Shown one piece after another: positions 1-8,033 of a stretch of DNA of 64,000 nt. Source of the stretch: an uncultured Treponema sp. (GTDB lineage Bacteria; Spirochaetota; Spirochaetia; Treponematales; Treponemataceae); assembly GCA_938039145.1 (NCBI GenBank), contig CALHVG010000050.1, positions 62,001 through 126,000 of the forward strand, in the 5' to 3' direction. The notes under the pieces were generated by a model. The model did not search any database, had not been told where the DNA came from, and saw nothing but the letters and a program-made list of their open reading frames with translations. The translations under genes were made by a program, and so were the position numbers. How positions within the stretch are numbered: position 1 is the first letter of the stretch; the number at the start of each line of letters is the position of its first letter.

Positions 1-510
1 GACGGACCATTTTTTCGAGGGAAAAATGTCGTTGTGGTAGGCGGCGGAGACAGCGCATGCACCGAAGCCCTATACCTTGCAAACCTTGTAAACCACATCG
101 ACCTGATTCACAGACGCGAAGAACTTAGAGCGACAAAAACCATTGCCGATAGAATTCTTTCAAACGAAAAAATAAAAGTGCATTTCGATTCAAAACTGAA
201 GAAAATCGAAGGCGAAGGCACTGTAAAAACAGCAGTCATCGAAAATGTAAAAACAGGCGAAACCGAAAATCTTTCGACCGATGCGGTTTTTGTGTTCGTG
301 GGAATGGCACCTCGCACAGCCTTGATTGAATCTGTCAAAAAAGATGCCGGCGGATATTTTATAACCGATGAAAAAATGGCAACAGAGATTCCCGGACTTT
401 TTATTGCCGGAGACGTTCGCTCAAAGCCTTTGCGACAAATTGTTACGGCTTCCAGCGACGGAGCTATAGCCGCTTTTTCCGCCGCCGAATACGTAAAAAA
501 CGAAAACTAA
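1..510 (+). CDS. trxB: Thioredoxin reductase, C-terminal part (5' truncated by window edge)
   Basis: The reading frame is open from base 1, so the gene starts outside the window. The first residues (DGPFFRGKNVVVVGGGDSAC) are the NADPH-binding Rossmann motif GGGDSA of bacterial thioredoxin reductase. In this family the redox-active CxxC lies immediately before this point, so it falls just off the window. The C-terminal part contains the FAD-contacting GLFIAGDVRSKPLRQIVTA segment and ends at the normal family position. The enzyme passes electrons from NADPH through FAD to thioredoxin in the cytoplasm, which would supply the peroxiredoxin and the thioredoxin-like proteins found elsewhere in the window. 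The family call is secure; the N-terminal third cannot be seen. Confidence 0.93.
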   Translation, partial: DGPFFRGKNVVVVGGGDSACTEALYLANLVNHIDLIHRREELRATKTIADRILSNEKIKVHFDSKLKKIEGEGTVKTAVIENVKTGETENLSTDAVFVFVGMAPRTALIESVKKDAGGYFITDEKMATEIPGLFIAGDVRSKPLRQIVTASSDGAIAAFSAAEYVKNEN

Positions 511-519
511 AAAAATCAG

Positions 520-553
520 GCTGAAATTCCCTTGCGATTTTCAGCTTGTTTTT
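520..553 (+). terminator. Rho-independent terminator after trxB
   Basis: GCTGAAA at 520-526 can pair with TTTCAGC at 539-545, followed by a T-rich run (546-553). It lies just after the trxB stop and only 14 bases before the next start codon, so read-through into the thioesterase gene remains possible. Confidence 0.6.
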
Positions 554-566
554 TCAGGAAAAATCA

Positions 567-983
567 ATGAAACCATACGTACATCAAGTTCACTATTACG
601 AAACGGATAAAATGGGAATCACACATCATTCCAATTATGTGCGGTTCATGGAAGAGGCGCGCGTCGACTACCTAAACCAACTCGGAACGGCTTTCGACAA
701 AATTGAAGCGGACGGAATCAGTTCTCCCGTCATCACGCTGGAATGTAGCTACAAAAAAACCACCACTTTTCCCGATGAAATATTTATATACGTAAAGCCG
801 AAAAAACTTACCACATTCAAACTAACTTTTTCATACGAAATGAAAGTGAACGGCGAAGTCTGTTTCAGAGGCGAAAGCTCGCACTGCTTCCTTGACTCAA
901 ACGGAAATCCGGTTGTTCTTGAAAAAAACTATCCCGACTTCTGCGCCGCATTGCACCGGGAAATGGAAAGTACCGAAAGCTAA
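567..983 (+). CDS. Acyl-CoA thioesterase, YbgC/FadM hot-dog family
   Basis: A 138-residue single hot-dog protein of usual family length. The N-terminus carries the YbgC/FadM pattern YYETDKMGITHHSNYVRFMEEARVDYL, in which the Asp/His of the D-x-MG-x-x-HH region is catalytic in the family. Such enzymes hydrolyse acyl-CoA thioesters in the cytoplasm; the substrate chain length cannot be read from sequence. The frame extends upstream to a TTG at 546, but ATG 567 is preferred because AGGAA (556-560) sits at a good distance and the homologous domain begins there. No operon partner is evident; the next gene follows after 46 bases. Confidence 0.85.
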   Translation: MKPYVHQVHYYETDKMGITHHSNYVRFMEEARVDYLNQLGTAFDKIEADGISSPVITLECSYKKTTTFPDEIFIYVKPKKLTTFKLTFSYEMKVNGEVCFRGESSHCFLDSNGNPVVLEKNYPDFCAALHREMESTES

Positions 984-1029
984 TGTCGCCCCCTTTATTC
1001 TGTCAATGTTAATATGCTAGAATAAAACT

Positions 1030-2265
1030 ATGAACATAGGATTATTTTCGGACAGTTACCTTCCGACAAAATCGGGAGTTGTAACCGTCGTAATTCAACT
1101 TAGGGAACAATTAACTAAAATGGGGCATACGGTGGTTCTTGTCTGCCCTGAGACCACGGAAGAATTCAAAACGGATGACCCTTTGACATATCGAGCAAAA
1201 AGTAAGCCGCTCGGGCTTAAAACCGACCAGTTTGTTTCGCTTCCCAGCAGAAAAAGACTAATCGCTTTCATAAAAGAAAAGAATTTGGACATAATCCATT
1301 GCCACACGGAATACGGAATCGGAAGAACAGCTGCCTACATTGCAAAAAAACTTCACATACCTGCCGTATGCACCATCCACACAATGTGGGTCGAATTCTA
1401 CAAATATTATCTAAAAACCGCACCGCTAATCACACCAAGTTTTGTCGATCACGTAATGGAGCGATTCTACAATCATTTTGACACGCTGATTGCGGTTTCG
1501 TCCAAGGGAAAAAATTATTACAAAAGTCGAAGCCTTATTCCGAATGTTCCGATAGTAGTGATTCCGAATGCCATCGACACGGACAAATTCAAATCATCTT
1601 GTTCCACGGACGAAGAAAAACGTGCGCTTAGGGAAAAACACGGAATAAAAGAAGACGACGTGCTTTTTCTTTTCCTTGGACGCATCGCCGAAGAAAAACG
1701 GGTTTTTGAGTTGGCGGAACAATGCAAAAAACTCGTGGAATTGAATCCCAAGGCAAAAGTAATTTTTGTAGGCGACGGACCTGCGTATCAGGATTTGCTA
1801 AAAACGACCGAAAAACAACGGCAGGAAAGAACAATCATGTTCACGGGCTTTATCGAATGGACGGAGACCCACAAATACTACGAAATCGCCGATGCCTTCA
1901 TAACCGCAAGTCTTTCCGAAATGCATTCGATGACAATCCTTGAGGCGGAACTTTGCGCTCTTCCGATTGTCTCCAGAAACGACGAAAGTTTTTGGGACTG
2001 CGTGTTTCCCGGCAAAAACGGCTACCTTGCAGACACGGACGAAAAATTTCTTGAAAATATGCTAGAAATCGCCGAAAGCAAAGAAAAACGCAAAACATTC
2101 GGAAAAGCCAGCCTTGAAATCACAAAGAATTTCACGATTGAAAGTTACGTAAAAAAGACAATTCTGTTGTACGAAGAAATCATAAAGGCTTATCCCGAAA
2201 AAATAGACGAAAGCTCAACGGAGAACAAAATAAAACTCCTTCAGGAAAGCCTTCTTTCAAAATAG
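1030..2265 (+). CDS. GT4-family glycosyltransferase (GT-B fold), possibly diacylglycerol glucosyltransferase
   Basis: A 411-residue protein with the two Rossmann-like halves of GT-B enzymes. It starts with MNIGLFSDSYLPTKSGV, the glycine-rich acceptor-side loop typical of GT4 enzymes that glucosylate diacylglycerol or phosphatidylinositol-like lipids. The donor half has FLGRIAEEKR and, near residue 295, SLSEMHSMTILEAELCALPIV, which corresponds to the E-x7-E nucleotide-sugar site. A role in glycolipid synthesis at the inner face of the membrane is an inference from family resemblance; GT4 specificity is hard to predict. There is no signal peptide. The gene stands alone, with a possible -10 (TAGAAT) shortly before the start. 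Confidence 0.8.
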   Translation: MNIGLFSDSYLPTKSGVVTVVIQLREQLTKMGHTVVLVCPETTEEFKTDDPLTYRAKSKPLGLKTDQFVSLPSRKRLIAFIKEKNLDIIHCHTEYGIGRTAAYIAKKLHIPAVCTIHTMWVEFYKYYLKTAPLITPSFVDHVMERFYNHFDTLIAVSSKGKNYYKSRSLIPNVPIVVIPNAIDTDKFKSSCSTDEEKRALREKHGIKEDDVLFLFLGRIAEEKRVFELAEQCKKLVELNPKAKVIFVGDGPAYQDLLKTTEKQRQERTIMFTGFIEWTETHKYYEIADAFITASLSEMHSMTILEAELCALPIVSRNDESFWDCVFPGKNGYLADTDEKFLENMLEIAESKEKRKTFGKASLEITKNFTIESYVKKTILLYEEIIKAYPEKIDESSTENKIKLLQESLLSK

Positions 2266-2363
2266 AAAGACATTCGTCCAGCAAAACCGAACAATCCGCC
2301 GCCGCAAAAAGCAATTTTCCGCACAAATATTTTGGCGATATTCCGTAAATGAAACATAAATTC

Positions 2364-2391
2364 TTGCACTAATCAAAAAGCCGTTTATAAT
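2364..2391 (+). promoter_or_regulatory. Sigma-70-type promoter of the lipoprotein pair
   Basis: TTGCAC at 2364-2369 and TATAAT at 2386-2391 are separated by 16 bases. The -10 lies 31 bases before the start at 2423, and the RBS AAAGGAG lies between them. Confidence 0.6.
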
Positions 2392-2422
2392 TTAATTATC
2401 TTAACACAAAAAGGAGCGATTC

Positions 2423-3778
2423 ATGGAAAGAATTAAATTATTCACAGTCATTTTACTGTCTTTTTTTGTATTCATTAGCTGTTCTCAAAGTATTTTAGAT
2501 AATACAAAATCCACAAAAAGTGAAATAGAAATAAATGAAGATTCTATTTCCAAAAAGTTTTATACAAAAAATTTAACTAAGAATTTTACCTCATTTTTAG
2601 AAAATCCCACTGCAATATCCAGTAGAACTGCTACTGATGGACTGTCTGAAGAATGTCTCTTCACAGAAATGTGGAATGATCTAACAGAAGAAGAACAGAA
2701 TATGTTATTAGAAAATGCAGCTAATCTTGAGGTATCAAAAGATTCCTTGCTATCAGTAAAAAACGATTCACCTGCTAGCCGAGCTGCATTAAATGGCGAT
2801 ACAACAGAGATTGATTCAATAGCTGCTATTTATTCATATAATGAATGGTTAAATGATTATCTTGGAAGTTATATGACTACATTAACATTTGAAGATGGAG
2901 AATCAAAAATATCTCAAGAAACGACCCCTGCAAATCTTGCAATTGAATATTTATCAAAACTCGGGAAATGGAATGAAATAGAAAATATTTTATTAAATTT
3001 AAATTCAGAATTAACAGTCAATGATATAAAAATAAAATATAACGAAATGATTTCATATTTAGAATTATCACAAAATACGAATAATGCTAATAGAGCCTCT
3101 AAAACTATAGATTATCAAAAAAATCCTATAAGAAAGCTCGTAGGAAAATCATTAAGAGATGGTACTATTCTTTTAACTTGTTTTAAAAAGAAAGCTTTTC
3201 CAATAATAGGTGGTGATTGGGCTCATGCAGGAATTTTTTCAAAATATGCTTTTGAAAAAAATGGAGGAACTGATTCTGCACATTGTGTCTATACAGCACA
3301 ACCTAATGGATATGATAATTTCCCAGATTATATGAAACCAGACAGACAAAATCATTGTTGTCTTGACACGATTTGTATGTATTCATATCAAAAGAAGATG
3401 GCAACCATGATTCCGAAAAATTACAGCAAGGCTAAAGCTGGTGAAGCTGTAAAATACGCAAAAGAAGCTTTTTATGATCATGAAGATGAAGAATATCATA
3501 TTCCAATATTTGAATTTTTTAGGATTGGAGATACAAGTCATGATATGACTGTAAAAAATCCCTATTGCTCTAAAGTTGTTTATAGTGCATGGAATAAAGC
3601 TGGGATAAATCTTGATAGTAATAAAACTTGTGGAAATATTATTTCTCCAGATGATATATATGGAAGTGCCTATAATAGATATTTTACCATTACTTTAAAA
3701 ATATTATGGTGGTCAAAATCATGGACGGTTCAGACTTATAATGCAACTTCCGTAATTCTGACAAATGAGAGACAATAA
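2423..3778 (+). CDS. Lipoprotein with permuted papain-like (YiiX/NlpC-P60-type) domain
   Basis: The 451-residue product starts with a lipoprotein signal (lipobox FISC, Cys20). Residues about 20-225 are polar, low-complexity and unassigned. From about residue 240 there is a domain with the order seen in permuted NlpC/P60 or YiiX proteins: a GTILLTCF strand, a WAHAG motif (likely catalytic His), then much later NPYCSKVVYSAW (likely catalytic Cys) and an ISPDDIYGS ending. Such domains are thiol hydrolases acting on amide or acyl bonds; the substrate is unknown. The gene is clearly more AT-rich than its neighbours, with ATA, AAT and TTA codons common, which may mean recent transfer. It overlaps the next gene by one base (TAATG), so the two are likely translated together. 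Confidence 0.7.
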   Translation: MERIKLFTVILLSFFVFISCSQSILDNTKSTKSEIEINEDSISKKFYTKNLTKNFTSFLENPTAISSRTATDGLSEECLFTEMWNDLTEEEQNMLLENAANLEVSKDSLLSVKNDSPASRAALNGDTTEIDSIAAIYSYNEWLNDYLGSYMTTLTFEDGESKISQETTPANLAIEYLSKLGKWNEIENILLNLNSELTVNDIKIKYNEMISYLELSQNTNNANRASKTIDYQKNPIRKLVGKSLRDGTILLTCFKKKAFPIIGGDWAHAGIFSKYAFEKNGGTDSAHCVYTAQPNGYDNFPDYMKPDRQNHCCLDTICMYSYQKKMATMIPKNYSKAKAGEAVKYAKEAFYDHEDEEYHIPIFEFFRIGDTSHDMTVKNPYCSKVVYSAWNKAGINLDSNKTCGNIISPDDIYGSAYNRYFTITLKILWWSKSWTVQTYNATSVILTNERQ

Positions 3779-5025
3779 TGAGAAAATATAGAATATTTTT
3801 ACTTATCACATTGATTGTGATTCCAACGATTTCCTGCTGTTATTTTTCACCGAATGTAAAAAAAGACAGTGAGTTAATTACAGACTTTGAACCATTAGAA
3901 TGGAGTGATAACTATGTTTTTGGAACTACATTTTATCCACCGCGCATTTCAGTATGGAATTCTTGTGACAATAGGCTGATAAGGCATTATGATTTTTTTA
4001 AATCAGAAAGTGAAAGTGAATTATTTAATAATAATGGCAGGTGGTTAAGAATTATAACAATGCAGATTATTAAAAAAAGTATCTGGTGTATAACCTCTGC
4101 CAATCAATGCAGCCTGGTAAAAATTGATATTGAAACCGGTAAAATTACATTTATAGATTTAAAGAAGAGTTATGAGCATCTTGAATATATTCCTGAAGCA
4201 AATAATGGAAAAGGAGCTGTGCTGGTTGTTCCATTTGCTCAATATATGGCAGATTTCGAAATTAAACTCTTTAATTTGGATGGCAGTTTGCTTGCAACTT
4301 ATAATATTCAGGCTTCAGATTTAGATATTCTTACAACTACCGGGCAATATAAAAATGGCGCATATTGTTTTTGTGCAAGTACACATAATTATATAAAAAA
4401 CGGAGAACCCTCAGATGGTATTTATAAAATTATTAAATTAGATTTGGAATCATATACAAATGAAGTTATAGAATTAAATAAAGAAAAAGTTATTGGGAAA
4501 AATTTTATAAAAAACAATTTTCCGGAATTATATGACAAACAGTATCTTACGTCATTTTCTGTAAAAACTAGGAACTCTTTAAGTAATAGTTACATGATTG
4601 CCATTGATTTTATAAGCGATGATGTAGGACGTTTTTTATTTGAAACAGATGATTTAGTATCCGGAAATTATATTTATACAGGTTTGAATATTATTTATTC
4701 AAAAGACAATATAAAAATTTTTCCTCGCAGATATTATAAATACGATAGTCAATATATTATGATTGGTAATTATGGATATGATTTATATTCTATTTTTTTT
4801 GATAATTCTGTAAAAGAAACGTTCTTCATGCCTAATGCCGGAATTATCTTTATGGATTCAAGAAATGATGCTGTATGGTGTTCTAAGAATGCATACAACT
4901 ATTCTGATGAATTAAAAAAATGGGAATTTGAAAGAGAAGGAATATATAAAATAAACTTAAAAAATAAAGAAGTGTCTCTTTGTTTTAGTGATGGGACATC
5001 TACTCCAATATTGCAAACGCACTGA
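3778..5025 (+). CDS. Putative lipoprotein, unknown function (partner of the preceding gene)
   Basis: A 415-residue protein with a signal sequence and a lipobox-like TISC/CC near residue 20, so probably a periplasmic or surface lipoprotein. I do not recognise the family. The body is rich in beta-strand-like segments with a recurring pattern of aromatic residues followed by short acidic turns (for example SLVKIDIETGKITFIDL and GIYKINLKNKEVSLCF), as in beta-propeller proteins; this is only a suggestion. It starts in the overlapping stop/start of the preceding lipoprotein and shares its AT-rich composition, so the two were probably acquired and are expressed as one unit. The layout recalls the lipoprotein at 21763-22974, but no convincing alignment could be made by eye. 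Confidence 0.6.
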   Translation: MRKYRIFLLITLIVIPTISCCYFSPNVKKDSELITDFEPLEWSDNYVFGTTFYPPRISVWNSCDNRLIRHYDFFKSESESELFNNNGRWLRIITMQIIKKSIWCITSANQCSLVKIDIETGKITFIDLKKSYEHLEYIPEANNGKGAVLVVPFAQYMADFEIKLFNLDGSLLATYNIQASDLDILTTTGQYKNGAYCFCASTHNYIKNGEPSDGIYKIIKLDLESYTNEVIELNKEKVIGKNFIKNNFPELYDKQYLTSFSVKTRNSLSNSYMIAIDFISDDVGRFLFETDDLVSGNYIYTGLNIIYSKDNIKIFPRRYYKYDSQYIMIGNYGYDLYSIFFDNSVKETFFMPNAGIIFMDSRNDAVWCSKNAYNYSDELKKWEFEREGIYKINLKNKEVSLCFSDGTSTPILQTH

Positions 5026-5075
5026 CTTCATCATACGTTTGCCACCATGTAAATAATACTGCCTCCGCTAAAAAG

Positions 5076-5123
5076 TTGACATATACCCCGACCGAGTATA
5101 ATATTAATACCCATACAGGGTAT
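5076..5123 (+). promoter_or_regulatory. csoR-copA promoter with two CsoR-type operators
   Basis: TTGACA at 5076-5081 pairs with TAATAT at 5099-5104 (spacer 17) or TATAAT at 5097-5102 (spacer 15). Two 17-base palindromes of the ATACCC-n5-GGGTAT type used by CsoR proteins are present: ATACCCCGACCGAGTAT at 5083-5099, imperfect and lying in the promoter spacer, and ATACCCATACAGGGTAT at 5107-5123, nearly perfect and just downstream of the -10. Their centres are 24 bases apart. Binding at either site would block RNA polymerase, and copper would release it. Confidence 0.75.
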
Positions 5124-5137
5124 AAACGAGGTACGGC

Positions 5138-5485
5138 ATGAAAAAAGAAAAATCCGATAAAAATCAGATTGGCACAGAAGCAGAAATTTCCAATCCAACG
5201 CAAAATGAAAAGCGAAGGACGAGAAGTCCCGAAGAATTTAAGAGTCTTATGAACAGGCTTTGCAGAATCGAAGGACAAGTAAAAGGGATTAAAAAAATGC
5301 TCGAAAACGATGCATATTGCCCCGACATATTGACGCAAGTTTCCGCAGCGAACGCCGCACTCAACTCGTTCAATCGGGTTCTTCTTGCAAGCCACATAAA
5401 AAACTGCGTGGTAGACGACATTAAAAACGGAACGCCGGAAACTGTCGACGAACTTGTCAACATGTTACAAAACCTGATGAAATGA
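5138..5485 (+). CDS. csoR: CsoR-family copper-sensing transcriptional repressor
   Basis: A 115-residue all-helical repressor of the DUF156/CsoR family. The core LCRIEGQVKGIKKML is the family signature. The Cu(I) ligands of the family are present as Cys61 (AYCPDIL), His86 and Cys90 (SHIKNC), which is the copper-type Cys-His-Cys set. The first 30 residues are a charged extension. In the apo form such proteins bind their operator; Cu(I) binding releases it. Start ATG 5138 follows a GAGG box (5128-5131). The gene lies 16 bases upstream of copA and behind two matching operators, so it almost certainly autoregulates the copper operon. Confidence 0.92.
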   Translation: MKKEKSDKNQIGTEAEISNPTQNEKRRTRSPEEFKSLMNRLCRIEGQVKGIKKMLENDAYCPDILTQVSAANAALNSFNRVLLASHIKNCVVDDIKNGTPETVDELVNMLQNLMK

Positions 5486-5501
5486 GAAAGGTGCCTGCCT
5501 T

Positions 5502-8033
5502 ATGGAAAAATACGAAGTTTCGGGAATGAGTTGCGCCGCATGCGTGGCACGTGTCGAAAAAGCGGTTTCAAAAATTCCGGGCGTAAAAAACTGTTCGGTA
5601 AGCCTTTTGACAAATTCCATGGGCGTGGAAGGTTCTGTTTCCGCCGGCGAAATTGTCGAGGCGGTTAAGAACGCAGGATATTCCGCAAAAAAAATTGAAA
5701 AAAAACAAAAAGGAACAAAATCCGTTTCCGAATCGGCTGACGAAGACCTTTTAAAAGACAAAGAAACTCCGGTATTAAAAAAAAGACTTGCATGGTCAGC
5801 CGCATTCCTTATCGCTTTGATGTACATAAGCATGGGACACACGATGTTGAATCTGCCGATTCCGCAGTTGTTTGTCCGCAACGGCGAAAACTACGTGGCG
5901 TTGGGAATCCTTGAAATGCTCCTTTCCGCAATCGTAATTGTGATAAACAAAAAATTTTTCATAAGCGGATTCCGGGGGCTGATGCACAAAAGTCCGAACA
6001 TGGATACGCTGGTCGCAATGGGTTCGGGAGTTTCGTTTATATACAGCACCATCGTCCTTCTTGAAATGACAAACTCTTCGACAATCGGAAACTCGGAACA
6101 CCTTGCGCATCTTGCGCACAATCTGTATTTCGAAAGCGCCGCAATGATTGTAACGTTGATTACGATCGGGAAACTTTTGGAATCGGTTTCCAAAGGAAAG
6201 ACCACGACTGCGCTCAAAAGTCTGATGAAACTTTCCCCAAAAACGGCGACATTGCTCCAAAACGGAAAAGAAACTGAAGTTCCAATCGAAGACGTGCAAG
6301 TCGGAGACATTTTTGTTGTTCGTCCCGGCGAAAGCATTCCCGTGGACGGCGAAATAATCGAAGGAAACACGGCGATAAACGAATCCGCATTAACGGGCGA
6401 ATCAATTCCGGTGGACAAAAGCCCGGGAAGCCAAGTTTCGGCGGCGACAATAAATCAGTCGGGATTCATAAAATGCAAGGCGACTCGCATAGGCGAGGAC
6501 ACAACCATTTCGAAAATCATTCAGATGGTAAGCGATGCGGCTTCGACAAAAGCGCCAATCGCAAAAATCGCTGACAAAGTTTCGGGCATTTTCGTTCCCA
6601 CCGTAATAGGAATCGCAATAATTACGCTTTTTACCTGGCTTGTATTGGGCGCGGAATTTTCGTTCAGCCTGAGCCGTGCGATTTCCGTTCTTGTAGTAAG
6701 CTGTCCGTGTGCACTTGGGCTTGCGACTCCCGTTGCAATCATGGTCGGAAACGGCATGGGCGCAAAAAACGGAATACTTTTCAAAACCTCCGAAAGCCTT
6801 GAGCAGGCAGGACGCGCGCAAATCGTCCTCTTGGACAAAACGGGAACGGTAACAAAAGGCGAACCCGTCGTTACCGACATATTTTCCGCCGACATTCCGC
6901 AAAAAGACTTCCTTGAAAAAATCGCCGCACTCGAAGCAAAAAGCGAACATCCGCTTGCAAAAGCAATAATGCGCAAAGCCGCTGACGAGCGGATTGAAAC
7001 AAAGGAATCCTTCGATTTTGAGGCTCTTTCCGGAAACGGACTTTTTGCCACCGTGGACGGAAAAAAAATCTTCGGCGGAAACGAAAAATTTATTGAAAAG
7101 TCCGCAGGTTTTATTTTGGACGACAAAACAAAACTGCGAATGGAAAAACTTTCCGCAGAGGGAAAAACGCCTTTAATCTTCGCCGAGGACAAAAAACTTC
7201 TTGGGATTGTGACTGTCGCCGATGCCGTCAAAGAAGAAAGCCCGAAAGCAATCGCAGAACTAAAAAGTATGGGACTTAAAGTTGTTCTTCTGACCGGAGA
7301 CAACAAAAAAACAGCGGAAGCTGTGGGAGCAAAAACCGGAATCGATGAAATAATTTCTGAAGTACTTCCCGACAGCAAGGAAAATGTCGTGAAGGAATTC
7401 AAGAAAAAAGGCAAAGTCTGCATGGTAGGAGACGGAATAAACGACGCTCCTGCCCTAACCTCTTCGGACATAGGAATGGCAATCGGCGCAGGAACGGACG
7501 TAGCCATCGATGCCGCCGATATTGTTCTTGTAAAAAACAGCCTGCTTGACGTGAGCGCGGCGATTCGGCTTGGACGAAAAACGCTAAGAAACGTAAAAGA
7601 AAATCTTTTTTGGGCATTTTTCTACAATATAATTTTGATTCCGATTGCCGCCGGCGTGTACCACAAATGGCTCGGGCTTGACATGAATCCGATGTTCGGC
7701 GCCGCCGCGATGAGCCTTTCAAGTTTCTGCGTGGTCACGAACGCATTGCGGCTGAACTTCGCAAAAATCAGAAGCAACGAAAGCAACAAAAAAATAAACG
7801 AAACAATAAAGGAGATCGGCATGACGGAAAAAACGATTAAAGTAGAAGGCATGATGTGCCAGCACTGCGAACGACACGTAAAAGAGGCTCTTGAAAAAAT
7901 CGACGGAGTGGCATCTGCCGCCGCAAGCCACGAAAACAAAACCGCCGTAGTCCAGCTGACGAAGGAAGTGCCTTCCGCAGAATTCGAAAAAGCGATTCTT
8001 GAAGCGGGTTACACGTATCTTGCGCAGGACTAA
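5502..8033 (+). CDS. copA: Copper-translocating P1B-type ATPase with N- and C-terminal HMA domains
   Basis: An 843-residue P1B-1 ATPase that exports Cu(I) across the cytoplasmic membrane. It has an N-terminal heavy-metal-associated domain with GMSCAAC (Cys11, Cys14), the membrane CPC ion motif (about residue 400), the phosphorylation motif DKTGTVT (about 445), the TGD-containing segment VVLLTGDNKKTA, and the hinge GDGINDAP. Unusually, a second HMA domain with GMMCQHC follows the last membrane helices (from about residue 774). It lies directly after csoR and must be under the same copper-controlled promoter. The C-terminal HMA is preceded inside the gene by its own Shine-Dalgarno sequence, described as a separate entry. 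The stop overlaps that of the convergent gene by four bases. Confidence 0.95.
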   Translation: MEKYEVSGMSCAACVARVEKAVSKIPGVKNCSVSLLTNSMGVEGSVSAGEIVEAVKNAGYSAKKIEKKQKGTKSVSESADEDLLKDKETPVLKKRLAWSAAFLIALMYISMGHTMLNLPIPQLFVRNGENYVALGILEMLLSAIVIVINKKFFISGFRGLMHKSPNMDTLVAMGSGVSFIYSTIVLLEMTNSSTIGNSEHLAHLAHNLYFESAAMIVTLITIGKLLESVSKGKTTTALKSLMKLSPKTATLLQNGKETEVPIEDVQVGDIFVVRPGESIPVDGEIIEGNTAINESALTGESIPVDKSPGSQVSAATINQSGFIKCKATRIGEDTTISKIIQMVSDAASTKAPIAKIADKVSGIFVPTVIGIAIITLFTWLVLGAEFSFSLSRAISVLVVSCPCALGLATPVAIMVGNGMGAKNGILFKTSESLEQAGRAQIVLLDKTGTVTKGEPVVTDIFSADIPQKDFLEKIAALEAKSEHPLAKAIMRKAADERIETKESFDFEALSGNGLFATVDGKKIFGGNEKFIEKSAGFILDDKTKLRMEKLSAEGKTPLIFAEDKKLLGIVTVADAVKEESPKAIAELKSMGLKVVLLTGDNKKTAEAVGAKTGIDEIISEVLPDSKENVVKEFKKKGKVCMVGDGINDAPALTSSDIGMAIGAGTDVAIDAADIVLVKNSLLDVSAAIRLGRKTLRNVKENLFWAFFYNIILIPIAAGVYHKWLGLDMNPMFGAAAMSLSSFCVVTNALRLNFAKIRSNESNKKINETIKEIGMTEKTIKVEGMMCQHCERHVKEALEKIDGVASAAASHENKTAVVQLTKEVPSAEFEKAILEAGYTYLAQD
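7821..8033 (+). CDS. copZ: Internal in-frame start: CopZ-like copper chaperone from the 3' end of copA
   Basis: AAAGGAG at 7808-7814 lies six bases before an in-frame ATG at 7821 inside copA. Translation from there gives a 70-residue protein beginning MTEKTIKVEGMMCQHC, which is exactly the size and layout of free-standing CopZ chaperones (about 68-70 residues, one HMA fold, MxCxxC). The RBS is as good as those of separate genes in this window. The simplest reading is that a copA-copZ gene pair lost the copA stop codon but kept the copZ start, so both a long CopA and free CopZ are made. Known precedent: E. coli copA also yields a small chaperone, by frameshifting at the other end of the gene. 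Production of the small form here is an inference. Confidence 0.6.
   Translation: MTEKTIKVEGMMCQHCERHVKEALEKIDGVASAAASHENKTAVVQLTKEVPSAEFEKAILEAGYTYLAQD

Noticed and set aside
664..680. Iteron-like CGACTACCTAAACCAA inside the thioesterase gene
   Set aside because: It lacks the TCCA end, encodes the conserved DYLNQ stretch of the protein and is a single coincidence far from the replicon module.
6521..7507. Minus-strand open frame of 328 codons opposite copA
   Set aside because: It mirrors the ATPase core of copA and is rich in Ser/Pro/Phe as usual for such shadows.
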